Part shown: positions 27,290 through 42,600 of the stretch, one piece after another | Numbering within the stretch: position 1 is the first letter of the stretch | Layout: each line of letters starts with the position of its first letter | NCBI RefSeq assembly: GCF_029227915.1 | Contig: NC_079884.1 | Coordinates: forward strand, 30,258,001 to 30,322,000 | DNA: 64,000 nucleotides | DNA from: Hydractinia symbiolongicarpus | Taxonomy: Eukaryota; Cnidaria; Hydrozoa; Anthoathecata; Hydractiniidae | Direction of reading: 5' to 3' | Position numbers and translations under genes: made by a program | The notes under the pieces: generated by a model | Databases searched by the model: none | What the model saw: only the letters and a program-made list of their open reading frames with translations | Told to the model about the DNA's origin: nothing

Positions 27290-29725
27290 TTTATTAAGCG
27301 TCTCATCAAAAATGAAAACATTTTTAAAAAATACAAGTCTCATGCGTTTTAGTGGTAAAAAAATAATTTAAAAAATCGTTCGGGAAATGAGTTTACTCCC
27401 TGGGTACTTTCTTTGTATACTTTTGACTATACGCACCGAGTCCAGGATTTACGGGAAATCGCGGGTTTTCGTTTGCCAGCGATTAAACTTCTTTTATTCA
27501 GCGTCCCATCAAAAATGAAAACATTTTTGAAAACTACAAGTCTCATGCGTTTTAATGGTGAAAAAATAATTTAAAAAATCGTTCTGGAAATGAGTTTACT
27601 CACAGGGTACTTTTTTTGTATACATTCGACTATACGGGCCAAGCCCGGGATTTACGGAAATCGCGGGTTTTCGTTTGCCGGCGATTGAACCTCTTTCATT
27701 AGGCGTCTCATCAAAAATGAAAACATTTTTGAAAACTACAAGTCTCATGCGTTTTAGTGGTGAAAAAATAATTTAAAAAATCGTTCGGGAAATGAGTTTA
27801 CTCCCTGGGTACTTTCTTTGTATACTTTTGACTATACGGGCCGAGTCCGGGATTTACGGGAAATCGCGGGTTTTCGTTTGCCAGCGATTAAACTTCTTTT
27901 ATTCAGCGTCCCATCAAAAATGAAAACATTTTTGAAAACTACAAGTCTCATGCGTTTTAGTGGTGAAAAAATAATTTAAAAAATCGTTCGGGAAATGAGT
28001 TTACTCCCTGGCTACTTTCTTTGTATACTTTTGACTATACGGGCCGAGTCCGGCATTTACGGGAAATCGCGGGTTTTCGTTTGCCGGCGATTAAACTTCT
28101 TTTATTCAGCGTCTCATCAAAAATGAAAACATTTTTGAAAACTACAAGTCTCATGCGTTTTAGTGGTGAAAAAATAATTTAAAAAATCGTTCGGGAAATG
28201 AGTTTACTCCCTGGGTACTTTCTTTGTATACTTTTCACTATACGCACCGAGTCCGGGATTTACGGGATATCGCGGGTTTTCGTTTGCCAGCGATTAAACT
28301 TCTTTTATTCAGTGTCCCATCAAAAATGAAAACATTTTTGAAAACTACAAGTCTCATGCGTTTTAGTGGTGAAAAAATAATTTAAAAAATCGTTCGGGAA
28401 ATGAGTTTACTCCCTGGGTACTTTCTTTGTATACTTTTGACTATACGCACGGAGTCCGGGATTTACGGGAAATCGCGGGTTTTCGTTTGCCAGCGATTAA
28501 ACCTCTTTTATTCAGCGTCTCATCAAAAATGAAAACATTTTTAAAAAATACAAGTCTCATGCGTTTTAGTGGTAAAAAAATAATTTAAAAAATCGTTCGG
28601 GAAATGAGTTTACTCCCTGGGTACTTTCTTTGTATACTTTTGACTATACGCACCGAGTCCAGGATTTACGGGAAATCGCGGGTTTTCGTTTGCCAGCGAT
28701 TAAACTTCTTTTATTCAGCGTCCCATCAAAAATGAAAACATTTTTGAAAACTACAAGTCTCATGCGTTTTAATGGTGAAAAAATAATTTAAAAAATCGTT
28801 CTGGAAATGAGTTTACTCACAGGGTACTTTTTTTGTATACATTCGACTATACGGGCCAAGCCCGGGATTTACGGAAATCGCGGGTTTTCGTTTGCCGGCG
28901 ATTGAACCTCTTTCATTAGGCGTCTCATCAAAAATGAAAACATTTTTGAAAACTACAAGTCTCATGCGTTTTAGTGGTGAAAAAATAATTTAAAAAATCG
29001 TTCGGGAAATGAGTTTACTCCCTGGGTACTTTCTTTGTATACTTTTGACTATACGGGCCGAGTCCGGGATTTACGGGAAATCGCGGGTTTTCGTTTGCCA
29101 GCGATTAAACTTCTTTTATTCAGCGTCCCATCAAAAATGAAAACATTTTTGAAAACTACAAGTCTCATGCGTTTTAGTGGTGAAAAAATAATTTAAAAAA
29201 TCGTTCGGGAAATGAGTTTACTCCCTGGCTACTTTCTTTGTATACTTTTGACTATACGGGCCGAGTCCGGCATTTACGGGAAATCGCGGGTTTTCGTTTG
29301 CCGGCGATTAAACTTCTTTTATTCAGCGTCTCATCAAAAATGAAAACATTTTTGAAAACTACAAGTCTCATGCGTTTTAGTGGTGAAAAAATAATTTAAA
29401 AAATCGTTCGGGAAATGAGTTTACTCCCTGGGTACTTTCTTTGTATACTTTTGACTATACGCACCGAGTCCGGGATTTACGGGATATCGCGGGTTTTCGT
29501 TTGCCAGCGATTAAACTTCTTTTATTCAGTGTCCCATCAAAAATGAAAACATTTTTGAAAACTACAAGTCTCATGCGTTTTAGTGGTGAAAAAATAATTT
29601 AAAAAATCGTTCGGGAAATGAGTTTACTCCCTGGGTACTTTCTTTGTATACTTTTGACTATACGCACGGAGTCCGGGATTTACGGGAAATCGCGGGTTTT
29701 CGTTTGCCAGCGATTAAACCTCTTT
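27290..29725. repeat. 6-monomer higher-order repeat, 1,217 bp, two tandem copies
   Basis: Offset of 1,217 bp conserves rare variants: TTTTTAAAAAATACAAG near 27320 and 28540, TTTTAATGGTG near 27550 and 28768, and CCGGCATTTACGGG near 28050 and 29270. Boundaries are approximate. Confidence 0.85.
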
Positions 29726-32700
29726 TATTCAGCGTCTCATCAAAAATGAAAACATTTTTGAAAACTACAAGTCTCATGCGTTTTAGTGGTGAAAAAATAA
29801 TTGAAAAAATCGTTCTGGAAATGAGTTTACTCACAGGGTACTTTTTTTGTATACATTCGACTATACGCGCCAAGCCCGGGATTTATGGAAATCGCGGGTT
29901 TTCGTTTGCCGGCGATTAAACCTCTTTCATTAGGCGTCTCATCAAAAATGAAAACATTTTTGAAAACTACAAGTCTCATGCGTTTTAGTGGTGAAAAAAT
30001 AATTTAAAAAATCGTTCGGGAAATGAGTTTACTCCCTGGGTACATTCTTTGTATACTTTTGACTATAGGGGCCGAGTCCGGGATTTACGGGAAATCGCGG
30101 GTTTTCGTTTGCCAGCGATTAAACTTCTTTTATTCATGAAAACATTTTTGAAAACTACAAGTCTCATGCGTTTTAGTGGTAAAAAAATAATTTAAAAAAT
30201 CGTTCTGGAAATGAGTTTACTCACAGGGTACTTTCTTTGTATACATTCGACTATACGGGCCAAGCCCGGGATTTACGGGAAATCGCGGGTTTTCGTTTGC
30301 CGGCGATTAAACCTCTTTCATTAAGCGTCTCATCAAAAATGAAAACATTTTTGAAAACTACAAGTCTCATGCGTTTTAGTGGTGAAAAAATAATTTAAAA
30401 AATCGTTCGGGAAATGAGTTTACTCCCTGGGTACTTTCTTTGTATACTTTTGACTATACGCACCGAGTCCGGGATTTACGGGAAATCGCGGGTTTTCGTT
30501 TGCCAGCGATTAAACTTCTTTTATTCAGCGTCCCATCAAAAATGAAAACATTTTTGAAAACTACAAGTCTCATGCGTTTTAGTGGTGAAAAAATAATTTA
30601 AAAAATCGTTCGGGAAATCAGTTTACTCCCTGAGTACTTTCTTTGTATACTTTTGACTATACGGGCCGAGTCCGGAATTTACGGGAAATCGCGGGTTTTC
30701 GTTTGCGAGCGATTAAACTTCTTTTATTTAGCGTCTCATCAAAAATAAAAAGATTTTTGAAAACTACAAGTCTCATGCGTTTTAGTGGTGAAAAAATAAT
30801 TTAAAAAATCGTTCGGGAAATGAGTTTGCTCCCTGGGTACTTTTTTTGTATACTTTTGACTATACGGGCCGACTCCGGGATTTAAGGGAAATCGCGGGTT
30901 TTCGATTGCCAGCGATTAAACTTCTTTTATTCAGCGTCCCATCAAAAATGAAAACATTTTTGAAAACTACAAACCTCATGCGTTTTAGTGGTGAAAAAAT
31001 AATTTGAAAAATCGTTCGAGAAATGAGTTTACTCCCTGGGTACTTTTTTGTATACTTTTGACTATACGGGCCAAGCCCGGGATTTACGGGAAATCGCGGG
31101 TTTTCGTTTGCCGGCGATTAAACCTCTTTCATTAGGCGTCTCATCAAAAATGAAAACATTTTTGAAAACTACAAGTCTCATGCGTTTTAGTGGTGAAAAA
31201 ATAATTTAAAAAATCGTTCGGGAAATGAGTTTGCTCCCTGGGTACTTTTTTTGTATACTTTTGACTATACGGGCCGACTCCGGGATTTAAGGGAAATCGC
31301 GGGTTTTCGATTGCCAGCGATTAAACTTCTTTTATTCAGAGTCCCATCAAAAATGAAAACATTTTTGAAAACTACAAACCTCATGCGTTTTAGTGGTGAA
31401 AAAATAATTTAAAAAATCGTTCGAGAAATGAGTTTACTCCCTGGGTACTTTTTTGTATACTTTTGACTATACGGGCCAAGCCCGGGATTTACGGAAAATC
31501 GCGGGTTTTCGTTTGCCGGCGATTAAACCTCTTTCATTAGGCCTCTCATCAAAAATGAAAACATTTTTGAAAACTACAAGTCTCATGCGTTTTAGTGGTG
31601 AAAAGATAATTTAAAAAATCGTTCTGGAAATGAGTTTACTCACAGGGTACTTTCTTTGTATACATTCGACTATACGGGACAAGCCCGGGATTTACGGGAA
31701 ATCGCGGGTTTTCGTTTGCCGGCGATTAAACCTCTTTCATTATGCGTCTCATTAAAAGTGAAAACATTTTTGAAAACTACAAGTCTTATGCGTTTTAGTG
31801 GTGAAAAATTAATTTAAAAAATCGTTCGGGAAATGTGTTTACTTCCTGGGTACTTTCCTTGTATACTTTTGACTATACGGGCCAAGCCCGGGATTTACGG
31901 GAAATCGCGGGTTTTTTTTTCCCGGCGATTAAAATTCTTTTATTCAGCGTCCCATCAAATATGAAAACATTTTTGAAAACTACAAGTCTCATGCGTTTTA
32001 GTGGTGAAAAAATAATTTAAAAAATCGTTCGGGAAATGAGTTTACTCGCTCGGTACTTTCTTTGTATACTTTTGACTATACGGGCCGATTCCGGGATTTA
32101 CGGGAAATCGCGGGTTTTCGTTTGCCAGCAATTAATTTTCTTTTATTCAGCGTCCCATCAAAAATGAAAACATTTTTGAAAACTACAAGTCTCATGCGTT
32201 TTAGTGGTGAAAAAATAATTTAAAAAATCGTTCGGGAAATGAGTTTATTCCCTGGGTACTTTCTTTGTATACGTTTGACTATACGGGCCGAGTCCGGGAT
32301 TTACGGGAAATCCCGGGTTTTCGTTTGCCGGCGATTAAACTTCTTTTATTCAGCGTCTCATCAAAAATGAAAACAATTTTGAAAACTACAAGTCTCATGC
32401 GTTTTAGTGGTAAAAAAATAATTTAAAAAATCGTTCTGGAAATGAGTTTACTCACAGGGTACTTTCTTTGTATACATTCGACTATACGGGCCAAGCCCGG
32501 GATTTACGGGAAATCGCGGGTTTTCGTTTGCCGGCGATTAAACCTCTTTCATTAAGCGTGTCATCAAAAATGAAAACATTTTTAAAAACTACAAGTCTCA
32601 TGCGTTTTAGTGGTGAGAAAATAATTTAAAAAATCGTTTGGGAAATGAGTTTACGCCCTGGGTACTTTCTTTGTATACTTTTGACTATACGCACCGACTC

Positions 32701-35700
32701 TGGGATTTACGGGAAATCGCGGGTTTTCGTTTGCCAGCGATTAAACTTCTTTTATTCAGCGTCCCATCAAAAATGAAAACATTTTTGAAAACTACAAGTC
32801 TCATGCGTTTTAGTGGTGAAAAAATAATTTAAAAAATCGTTCGGGAAATCAGTTAACTCCCTGGGTACTTTCTTTGTGTACTTTTGACTATACGGGCCGA
32901 GTCCAGGATTTACGGGAAATCGCGGGTTTTCGTTTGCGAGCGATTAAACTTCTTTTATTTAGCGTCCCATCAAAAATAAAAACAATTTTGAAAACTACAA
33001 GTCTCATGCGTTTTGGTGGTAAAAAAATAATTTAAAAAATCGTTCTGGAAATGAGTTTACTCACAGGGTACTTTCTTTGTATACAATCGACTATACGGGC
33101 CAAGCCCGGGATTTACGGGAAATCGCGGGTTTTCGTTTGCCGGCGATTAAACCTCTTTCATTAAGCGTCTAATCAAAAATGAAAACATTTTTAAAAACTA
33201 CAAGTCTCATGCGTTTTAGTGGTGAAAAAATAATTTAAAAAATCGTTCGGGAAATCAGTTTACTCCCTGGGTACTTTCTTTGTATACTTTTGTCTATACG
33301 GGCCGAGTCCGGGATTTACGGGAAATCGCGGGTTTTCGTTTGCCGGCGATTAAACCTCTTTCATTAAGCGTCTCATCAAAAATGAAAACATTTTTGAAAA
33401 CTACATGTCTCATGCGTTTTAGTGGTAAAAAAATAATTTAAAAAATCGTTCTGGAAATGAGTTTACTCACAGGGTACTTTCTTTGTATACTTTTGACTAT
33501 ACGGGCCGAGTCCGGGATTTACGGGAAATCGCGGGTTTTCGTTTGCCGGCGATTAAACTTCTTTTATTCAGCGTCTCATCAAAAATGAAAACATTTTTGA
33601 AAACTACAAGTCTCATGCGTTTTAGTGGCAAAAAAATAATTTAAAAAATCGTTCTGGAAATGAGTTTACTCACAGGGTACTTTCTTTGTATACATTCGAC
33701 TATACGGGCCAAGCCCGGGATTTACGGGAAATCGCGGGTTTTCGTTTGCCGGCGATTAAACCTCTTTCATTAAGCGTCTCATAAAAAATGAAAACATTTT
33801 TGAAAACTACAAGTCTCATGCGTTTTAGTGGTAAAAAAATAATTTAAAAAATCGTTCTGGAAATGAGTTTACTCACAGGGTACTTTCTTTGTATACATTC
33901 CACTATACGGGCCAAGCCCGGGATTTACGGGAAATCGCGGGTTTTCGTTTGCCGGCGAGTAAACCTCTTTCATTAAGCGTCTCATCAAAAATGAAAACAT
34001 TTTTAAAAACTGCAAGTCTCATGCGTTTTAGTGGTGAAAAAATAATTTAAAAAATCGTTCGGGAAATGTGTTTACTCCGTGGGTACTTTCTTTGTATACT
34101 TTTGACTATACGGGCCGAGACAGGGATTTACGGGAAATCGCGGGTTTTCGTTTGCCGGCGATTAAACTTCTTTTATTCAGCGTCTCATCAAAAATGAAAA
34201 CATTTTTGAAAACTACAAGTCTCATGCGTTTTAGTGGTAAAAAAATAATTTAAAAAATCGTTCTGGAAATGAGTTTACTCACAGGGTACTTTCTTTGTAT
34301 ACATTCGACTATACGGGCCAAGCCCGGGATTTACGGGAAATCGCGGGTTTTCGTTTGCCGGCGATTAAACCTCTTTCATTAAGCGTCTCATCAAAAATGA
34401 AAACATTTTTGAAAACTACAAGTCTCATGCGTTTTAGTGGTGAAAAAATAATTTAAAAAATCGTTCGGGAAATGAGTTTACTCCCTGGGTACTTTCTTTG
34501 TATACTTTTGACTATACGCACCGAGTCCGGGATTTACGGGAAATCGCGGGTTTTCGTTTGCCAGCGATTAAACTTCTTTTATTCATCGTCCCATCAAAAA
34601 TGAAAACATTTTTGAAAACTACAAGTCTCATGCGTTTTAGTGGTGAAAAAATAATTTAAAAAATCGTTCGGGAAATCAGTTTACTCCCTGAGTACTTTCT
34701 TTGTATACTTTTGACTATACGGGCCGAGTCCGGAATTTACGGGAAATCGCGGGTTTTCGTTTGCGAGCGATTAAACTTCTTTTATTTAGCGTCCCATCAA
34801 AAATAAAAAGATTTTTGAAAACTACAAGTCTCATGCTTTTTAGTGGTGAAAAAATAATTTAAAAAATCGTTCGGGAAATGAGTTTGCTCCCTGGGTACTT
34901 TTTTTGTATACTTTTGACTATACGGGCCGACTCCGGGATTTAAGGGAAATCGCGGGTTTTCGATTGCCAGCGATTAAACTTCTTTTATTCAGCGTCCCAT
35001 CAAAAATGAAAACATTTTTGAAAACTACAAACCTCATGCGTTTTAGTGGTGAAAAAATAATTTAAAAAATCGTTCGAGAAATGAGTTTACTCCCTGGGTA
35101 CTTTTTTTGTATACTTTTGACTATACGGGCCGACTCCGGGATTTAAGGGAAATCGCGGGTTTTCGATTGCCAGCGATTAAACTTCTTTTATTCAGAGTCC
35201 CATCAAAAATGAAAACATTTTTGAAAACTACAAACCTCATGCGTTTTAGTGGTGAAAAAATAATTTAAAAAATCGTTCGAGAAATGAGTTTACTCCCTGG
35301 GTACTTTTTTGTATACTTTTGACTATACGGGCCAAGCCCGGGATTTACGGGAAATCGCGGGTTTTCGTTTGCCGGCGATTAAACCTCTTTCATTAGGCCT
35401 CTCATCAAAAATGAAAACATTTTTGAAAACTACAAGTCTCATGCGTTTTAGTGGTGAAAAGATAATTTAAAAAATCGTTCTGGAAATGAGTTTACTCACA
35501 GGGTACTTTCTTTGTATACATTCGACTATACGGACAAGCCCGGGATTTACGAGAAATCGCGGGTTTTCGTTTGCCGGCGATTAAACCTCTTTCAATATGC
35601 GTCTCATTAAAAGTGAAAACATTTTTGAAAACTACAAGTCTTATGCGTTTTAGTGGTGAAAAAATAATTTAAAAAATCGTTCGGGAAATGTGTTTACTTC

Positions 35701-36689
35701 CTGGGTACTTTCCTTGTATACTTTTGACTATACGGGCCAAGCCCGGGATTTACGGGAAATCGCGGGGTTTTTTTTCCCGGCGATTAAAATTCTTTTATTC
35801 AGCGTCCCATCAAATATGAAAACATTTTTGAAAACTACAAGTCTCATGCGTTTTAGTGGTGAAAAAATAATTTAAAAAATCGTTCGGGAAATGAGTTTAC
35901 TCGCTCGGTACTTTCTTTGTATACTTTTGACTATACGGGCCGATTCCGGGATTTACGGGAAATCGCGGGTTTTCGTTTGCCAGCAATTAATTTTCTTTTA
36001 TTCAGCGTCCCATCAAAAATGAAAACATTTTTGAAAACTACAAGTCTCATGCGTTTTAGTGGTGAAAAAATAATTTAAAAAATCGTTCGGGAAATGAGTT
36101 TACTCCCTGGGTACTTTATTTGTATACGTTTGACTATACGGGCCGAGTCCGGGATTTACGGGAAATCCCGGGTTTTCGTTTGCCGGCGATTAAACTTCTT
36201 TTATTCAGCGTCTCATCAAAAATGAAAACAATTTTGAAAACTACAAGTCTCATGCGTTTTAGTGGTAAAAAAATAATTTAAAAAATCGTTCTGGAAATGA
36301 GTTTACTCACAGGGTACTTTCTTTGTATACATTCGACTATACGGGCCAAGCCCGGGATTTACGGGAAATCGCGGGTTTTCGTTTGCCGGCGATTAAACCT
36401 CTTTCATTAAGCGTCTCATCAAAAATGAAAACATTTTTGAAAACTACAAGTCTCATGCGTTTTAGTGGTGAAAAAATAATTTAAAAAATCGTTCGGGAAA
36501 TGAGTTTACTCCCTGGGTACTTTCTTTGTATACTTTTGACTATACGCACCGAGTCCGGGATTTACGGGAAATCGCGGGTTTTCGTTTGCCAGCGATTAAA
36601 CTTCTTTTATTCAGCGTCCCATCAAAAATGAAAACATTTTTGAAAACTACAAGTCTCATGCGTTTTAGTGGTGAAAAAATAATTTAAAA

Positions 36690-39600
36690 AATCGTTCGGG
36701 AAATCAGTTTACTCCCTGAGTACTTTCTTTGTATACTTTTGACTATACGGGCCGAGTTCGGAATTTACGGGAAATCGCGGGTTTTCGTTTGCGAGCGATT
36801 AAACTTCTTTTATTTAGCGTCCCATCAAAAATAAAAAGATTTTTGAAAACTACAAGTCTCATGCTTTTTAGTGGTGAAAAAATAATTTAAAAAATCGTTC
36901 GGGAAATGAGTTTGCTCCCTGGGTACTTTTTTGTATACTTTTGACTATACGGGCCGACTCCGGGATTTAAGGGAAATCGCGGGTTTTCGATTGCCAGCGA
37001 TTAAACTTCTTTTATTCAGCGTCCCATCAAAAATGAAAACATTTTTGAAAACTACAAACCTCATGCGTTTTAATGGTGAAAAAATAATTTAAAAAATCGT
37101 TCGAGAAATGAGTTTACTCCCTGGGTACTTTTTTTGTATACTTTTGACTATACGGGCCAAGCCCGGGATTTACGGGAAATCGCGGGTTTTCGTTTGCCGG
37201 CGATTAAACCTCTTTCATTAGGCGTCTCATCAAAAATGAAAACATTTTTGAAAACTACAAGTCTCATGCGTTTTAGTGGTGAAAAAATAATTTAAAAAAT
37301 CGTTCGGGAAATGAGTTTGCTCCCTGGGTACTTTTTTTGTATACTTTTGACTATACGGGCCGACTCCGGGATTTAAGGGAAATCGCGGGTTTTCGATTGC
37401 CAGCGATTAAACTTCTTTTATTCAGAGTCCCATCAAAAATGAAAACATTTTTGAAAACTACAAACCTCATGCGTTTTAGTGGTGAAAAAATAATTTAAAA
37501 AATCGTTCGAGAAATGAGTTTACTCCCTGGGTACTTTTTTGTATACTTTTGACTATACGGGCCAAGCCCGGGATTTACGGGAAATCGCGGGTTTTCGTTT
37601 GCCGGCGATTAAACGTCTTTCATTAGGCCTCTCATCAAAAATGAAAACATTTTTGAAAACTACAAGTCTCATGCGTTTTAGTGGTGAAAAGATAATTTAA
37701 AAAATCGTTCTGGAAATGAGTTTACTCACAGGGTACTTTCTTTGTATACATTCGACTATACGGGACAAGCCCGGGATTTACGGGAAATCGCGGGTTTTCG
37801 TTTGCCGGCGATTAAACCTCTTTCATTATGCGTCTCATTAAAAGTGAAAACATTTTTGAAAACTACAAACCTCATGCGTTTTAGTGGTGAAAAAATAATT
37901 TAAAAAATCGTTCGAGAAATGAGTTTACTCCCTGGGTACTTTTTTGTATACTTTTGACTATACGGGCCAAGCCCGGGATTTACGGGAAATCGCGGGTTTT
38001 CGTTTGCCGGCGATTAAACCTCTTTCATTAGGCCTCTCATCAAAAATGAAAACAGTTTTGAAAACTACAAGTCTCATGCGTTTTAGTGGTGAAAAGATAA
38101 TTTAAAAAATCGTTCTGGAAATGAGTTTACTCACAGGGTACTTTCTTTGTATACTTTTGACTATACGGGCCGAGTCCGGAATTTACGGGAAATCGCGGGT
38201 TTTCGTTTGCGAGCGATTAAACTTCTTTTATTTAGCGTCCCATCAAAAATAAAAAGATTTTTGAAAACTACAAGTCTCATGCTTTTTAGTGGTGAAAAAA
38301 TAATTTAAAAAATCGTTCGGGAAATGAGTTTGCTCCCTGGGTACTTTTTTTGTATACTTTTGACTATACGGGCCGACTCCGGGATTTAAGGGAAATCGCG
38401 GGTTTTCGATTGCCAGCGATTAAACTTCTTTTATTCAGCGTCCCATCAAAAATGAAAACATTTTTGAAAACTACAAACCTCATGCGTTTTAGTGGTGAAA
38501 AAATAATTTAAAAAATCGTTCGAGAAATGAGTTTACTCCCTGGGTACTTTTTTTGTATACTTTTGACTATACGGGCCGACTCCGGGATTTAAGGGAAATC
38601 GCGGGTTTTCGATTGCCAGCGATTAAACTTCTTTTATTCAGAGTCCCATCAAAAATGAAAACATTTTTGAAAACTACAAACCTCATGCGTTTTAGTGGTG
38701 AAAAAATAATTTAAAAAATCGTTCGAGAAATGAGTTTACTCCCTGGGTACTTTTTTGTATACTTTTGACTATACGGGCCAAGCCCGGGATTTACGGGAAA
38801 TCGCGGGTTTTCGTTTGCCGGCGATTAAACCTCTTTCATTAGCCCTCTCATCAAAAATGAAAACATTTTTGAAAACTACAAGTCTCATGCGTTTTAGTGG
38901 TGAAAAGATAATTTAAAAAATCGTTCTGGAAATGAGTTTACTCACAGGGTACTTTCTTTGTATACATTCGACTATACGGACAAGCCCGGGATTTACGAGA
39001 AATCGCGGGTTTTCGTTTGCCGGCGATTAAACCTCTTTCAATATGCGTCTCATTAAAAGTGAAAACATTTTTGAAAACTACAAGTCTTATGCGTTTTAGT
39101 GATGAAAAAATAATTTAAAAAATCGTTCGGGAAATGTGTTTACTTCATGGGTACTTTCCTTGTATACTTTTGACTATACGGGCCAAGCCCGGGATTTACG
39201 GGAAATCGCGGGTTTTTTTTTCCCGGCGATTAAAATTCTTTTATTCAGCGTCCCATCAAATATGAAAACATTTTTGAAAACTACAAGTCTCATGCGTTTT
39301 AGTGGTGAAAAAATAATTTAAAAAATCGTTCGGGAAATGAGTTTCCTCGCTCGGTACTTTCTTTGTATACTTTTGACTATACGGGCCGATTCCGGGATTT
39401 ACGGGAAATCGCGGGTTTTCGTTTGCCAGCAATTAATTTTCTTTTATTCAGCGTCCCATCAAAAATGAAAACATTTTTGAAAACTACAAACCTCATGCGT
39501 TTTAATGGTGAAAAAATAATTTAAAAAATCGTTCGAGAAATGAGTTTACTCCCTGGGTACTTTTTTTGTATACTTTTGACTATACGGGCCAAGCCCGGGA

Positions 39601-42600
39601 TTTACGGGAAATCGCGGGTTTTCGTTTGCCGGCGATTAAACCTCTTTCATTAGGCGTCTCATCAAAAATGAAAACATTTTTGAAAACTACAAGTCTCATG
39701 CGTTTTAGTGGTGAAAAAATAATTTAAAAAATCGTTCGGGAAATGAGTTTGCTCCCTGGGTACTTTTTTTGTATACTTTTGACTATACGGGCCGACTCCG
39801 GGATTTAAGGGAAATCGCGGGTTTTCGATTGCCAGCGATTAAACTTCTTTTATTCAGAGTCCCATCAAAAATGAAAACATTTTTGAAAACTACAAACCTC
39901 ATGCGTTTTAGTGGTGAAAAAATAATTTAAAAAATCGTTCGAGAAATGAGTTTACTCCCTGGGTACTTTTTTGTATACTTTTGACTATACGGGCCAAGCC
40001 CGGGATTTACGGGAAATCGCGGGTTTTCGTTTGCCGGCGATTAAACGTCTTTCATTAGGCCTCTCATCAAAAATGAAAACATTTTTGAAAACTACAAGTC
40101 TCATGCGTTTTAGTGGTGAAAAGATAATTTAAAAAATCGTTCTGGAAATGAGTTTACTCACAGGGTACTTTCTTTGTATACATTCGACTATACAGGACAA
40201 GCCCGGGATTTACGGGAAATCGCGGGTTTTCGTTTGCCGGCGATTAAACCTCTTTCATTATGCGTCTCATTAAAAGTGAAAACATTTTTGAAAACTACAA
40301 ACCTCATGCGTTTTAGTGGTGAAAAAATAATTTAAAAAATCGTTCGAGAAATGAGTTTACTCCCTGGGTACTTTTTTGTATACTTTTGACTATACGGGCC
40401 AAGCCCGGGATTTACGGGAAATCGCGGGTTTTCGTTTGCCGGCGATTAAACCTCTTTCATTAGGCCTCTCATCAAAAATGAAAACAGTTTTGAAAACTAC
40501 AAGTCTCATGCGTTTTAGTGGTGAAAAGATAATTTAAAAAATCGTTCTGGAAATGAGTTTACTCACAGGGTACTTTCTTTGTATACTTTTGACTATACGG
40601 GCCGAGTCCGGAATTTACGGGAAATCGCGGGTTTTCGTTTGCGAGCGATTAAACTTCTTTTATTTAGCGTCCCATCAAAAATAAAAAGATTTTTGAAAAC
40701 TACAAGTCTCATGCTTTTTAGTGGTGAAAAAATAATTTAAAAAATCGTTCGGGAAATGAGTTTGCTCCCTGGGTACTTTTTTTGTATACTTTTGACTATA
40801 CGGGCCGACTCCGGGATTTAAGGGAAATCGCGGGTTTTCGATTGCCAGCGATTAAACTTCTTTTATTCAGCGTCCCATCAAAAATGAAAACATTTTTGAA
40901 AACTACAAACCTCATGCGTTTTAGTGGTGAAAAAATAATTTAAAAAATCGTTCGAGAAATGAGTTTACTCCCTGGGTACTTTTTTTGTATACTTTTGACT
41001 ATACGGGCCGACTCCGGGATTTAAGGGAAATCGCGGGTTTTCGATTGCCAGCGATTAAACTTCTTTTATTCAGAGTCCCATCAAAAATGAAAACATTTTT
41101 GAAAACTACAAACCTCATGCGTTTTAGTGGTGAAAAAATAATTTAAAAAATCGTTCGAGAAATGAGTTTACTCCCTGGGTACTTTTTTGTATACTTTTGA
41201 CTATACGGGCCAAGCCCGGGATTTACGGGAAATCGCGGGTTTTCGTTTGCCGGCGATTAAACCTCTTTCATTAGCCCTCTCATCAAAAATGAAAACATTT
41301 TTGAAAACTACAAGTCTCATGCGTTTTAGTGGTGAAAAGATAATTTAAAAAATCGTTCTGGAAATGAGTTTACTCACAGGGTACTTTCTTTGTATACATT
41401 CGACTATACGGACAAGCCCGGGATTTACGAGAAATCGCGGGTTTTCGTTTGCCGGCGATTAAACCTCTTTCAATATGCGTCTCATTAAAAGTGAAAACAT
41501 TTTTGAAAACTACAAGTCTTATGCGTTTTAGTGATGAAAAAATAATTTAAAAAATCGTTCGGGAAATGTGTTTACTTCCTGGGTACTTTTCTTGTATACT
41601 TTTGACTATACGGGCCAAGCCCGGGATTTACGGGAAATCGCGGGTTTTTTTTTCCCGGCGATTAAAATTCTTTTATTCAGCGTCCCATCAAATATGAAAA
41701 CATTTTTGAAAACTACAAGTCTCATGCGTTTTAGTGGTGAAAAAATAATTTAAAAAATCGTTCGGGAAATGAGTTTCCTCGCTCGGTACTTTCTTTGTAT
41801 ACTTTTGACTATACGGGCCGATTCCGGGATTTACGGGAAATCGCGGGTTTTCGTTTGCCAGCAATTAATTTTCTTTTATTCAGCGTCCCATCAAAAATAA
41901 AAACATTTTTGAAAACTACAAGTCTCATGCGTTTTAGTGGTGAAAAAATAATTTAAAAAATCGTGCGGGAAATGAGTTTACTCCCTGGGTACTTTATTTG
42001 TATACGTTTGACTATACGGGCCGAGTCCGGGATTTACGGGAAATCCCGGGTTTTCGTTTGCCGGCGATTAAACTTCTTTTATTCAGCGTCTCATCAAAAA
42101 TGAAAACAATTTTGAAAACTACAAGTCTCATGCGTTTTAGTGGTAAAAAAATAATTTAAAAAATCGTTCTGGAAATGAGTTTACTCACAGGGTACTTTCT
42201 TTGTATACATTCGACTATACGGGCCAAGCCCGGGATTTACGGGAAATCGCGGGTTTTCGTTTGCCGGCGATTAAACCTCTTTCATTAAGCGTCTCATCAA
42301 AAATGAAAACATTTTTGAAAACTACAAGTCTCATGCGTTTTAGTGGTGAAAAAATAATTTAAAAAATCGTTCGGGAAATGAGTTTACTCCCTGGGTACTT
42401 TCTTTGTATACTTTTGACTATACGCACCGAGTCCGGGATTTACGGGAAATCGCGGGTTTTCGTTTGCCAGCGATTAAACTTCTTTTATTCAGCGTCCCAT
42501 CAAAAATGAAAACATTTTTGAAAACTACAAGTCTCATGCGTTTTAGTGGTGAAAAAATAATTTAAAAAATCGTTCGGGAAATCAGTTTACTCCCTGAGTA

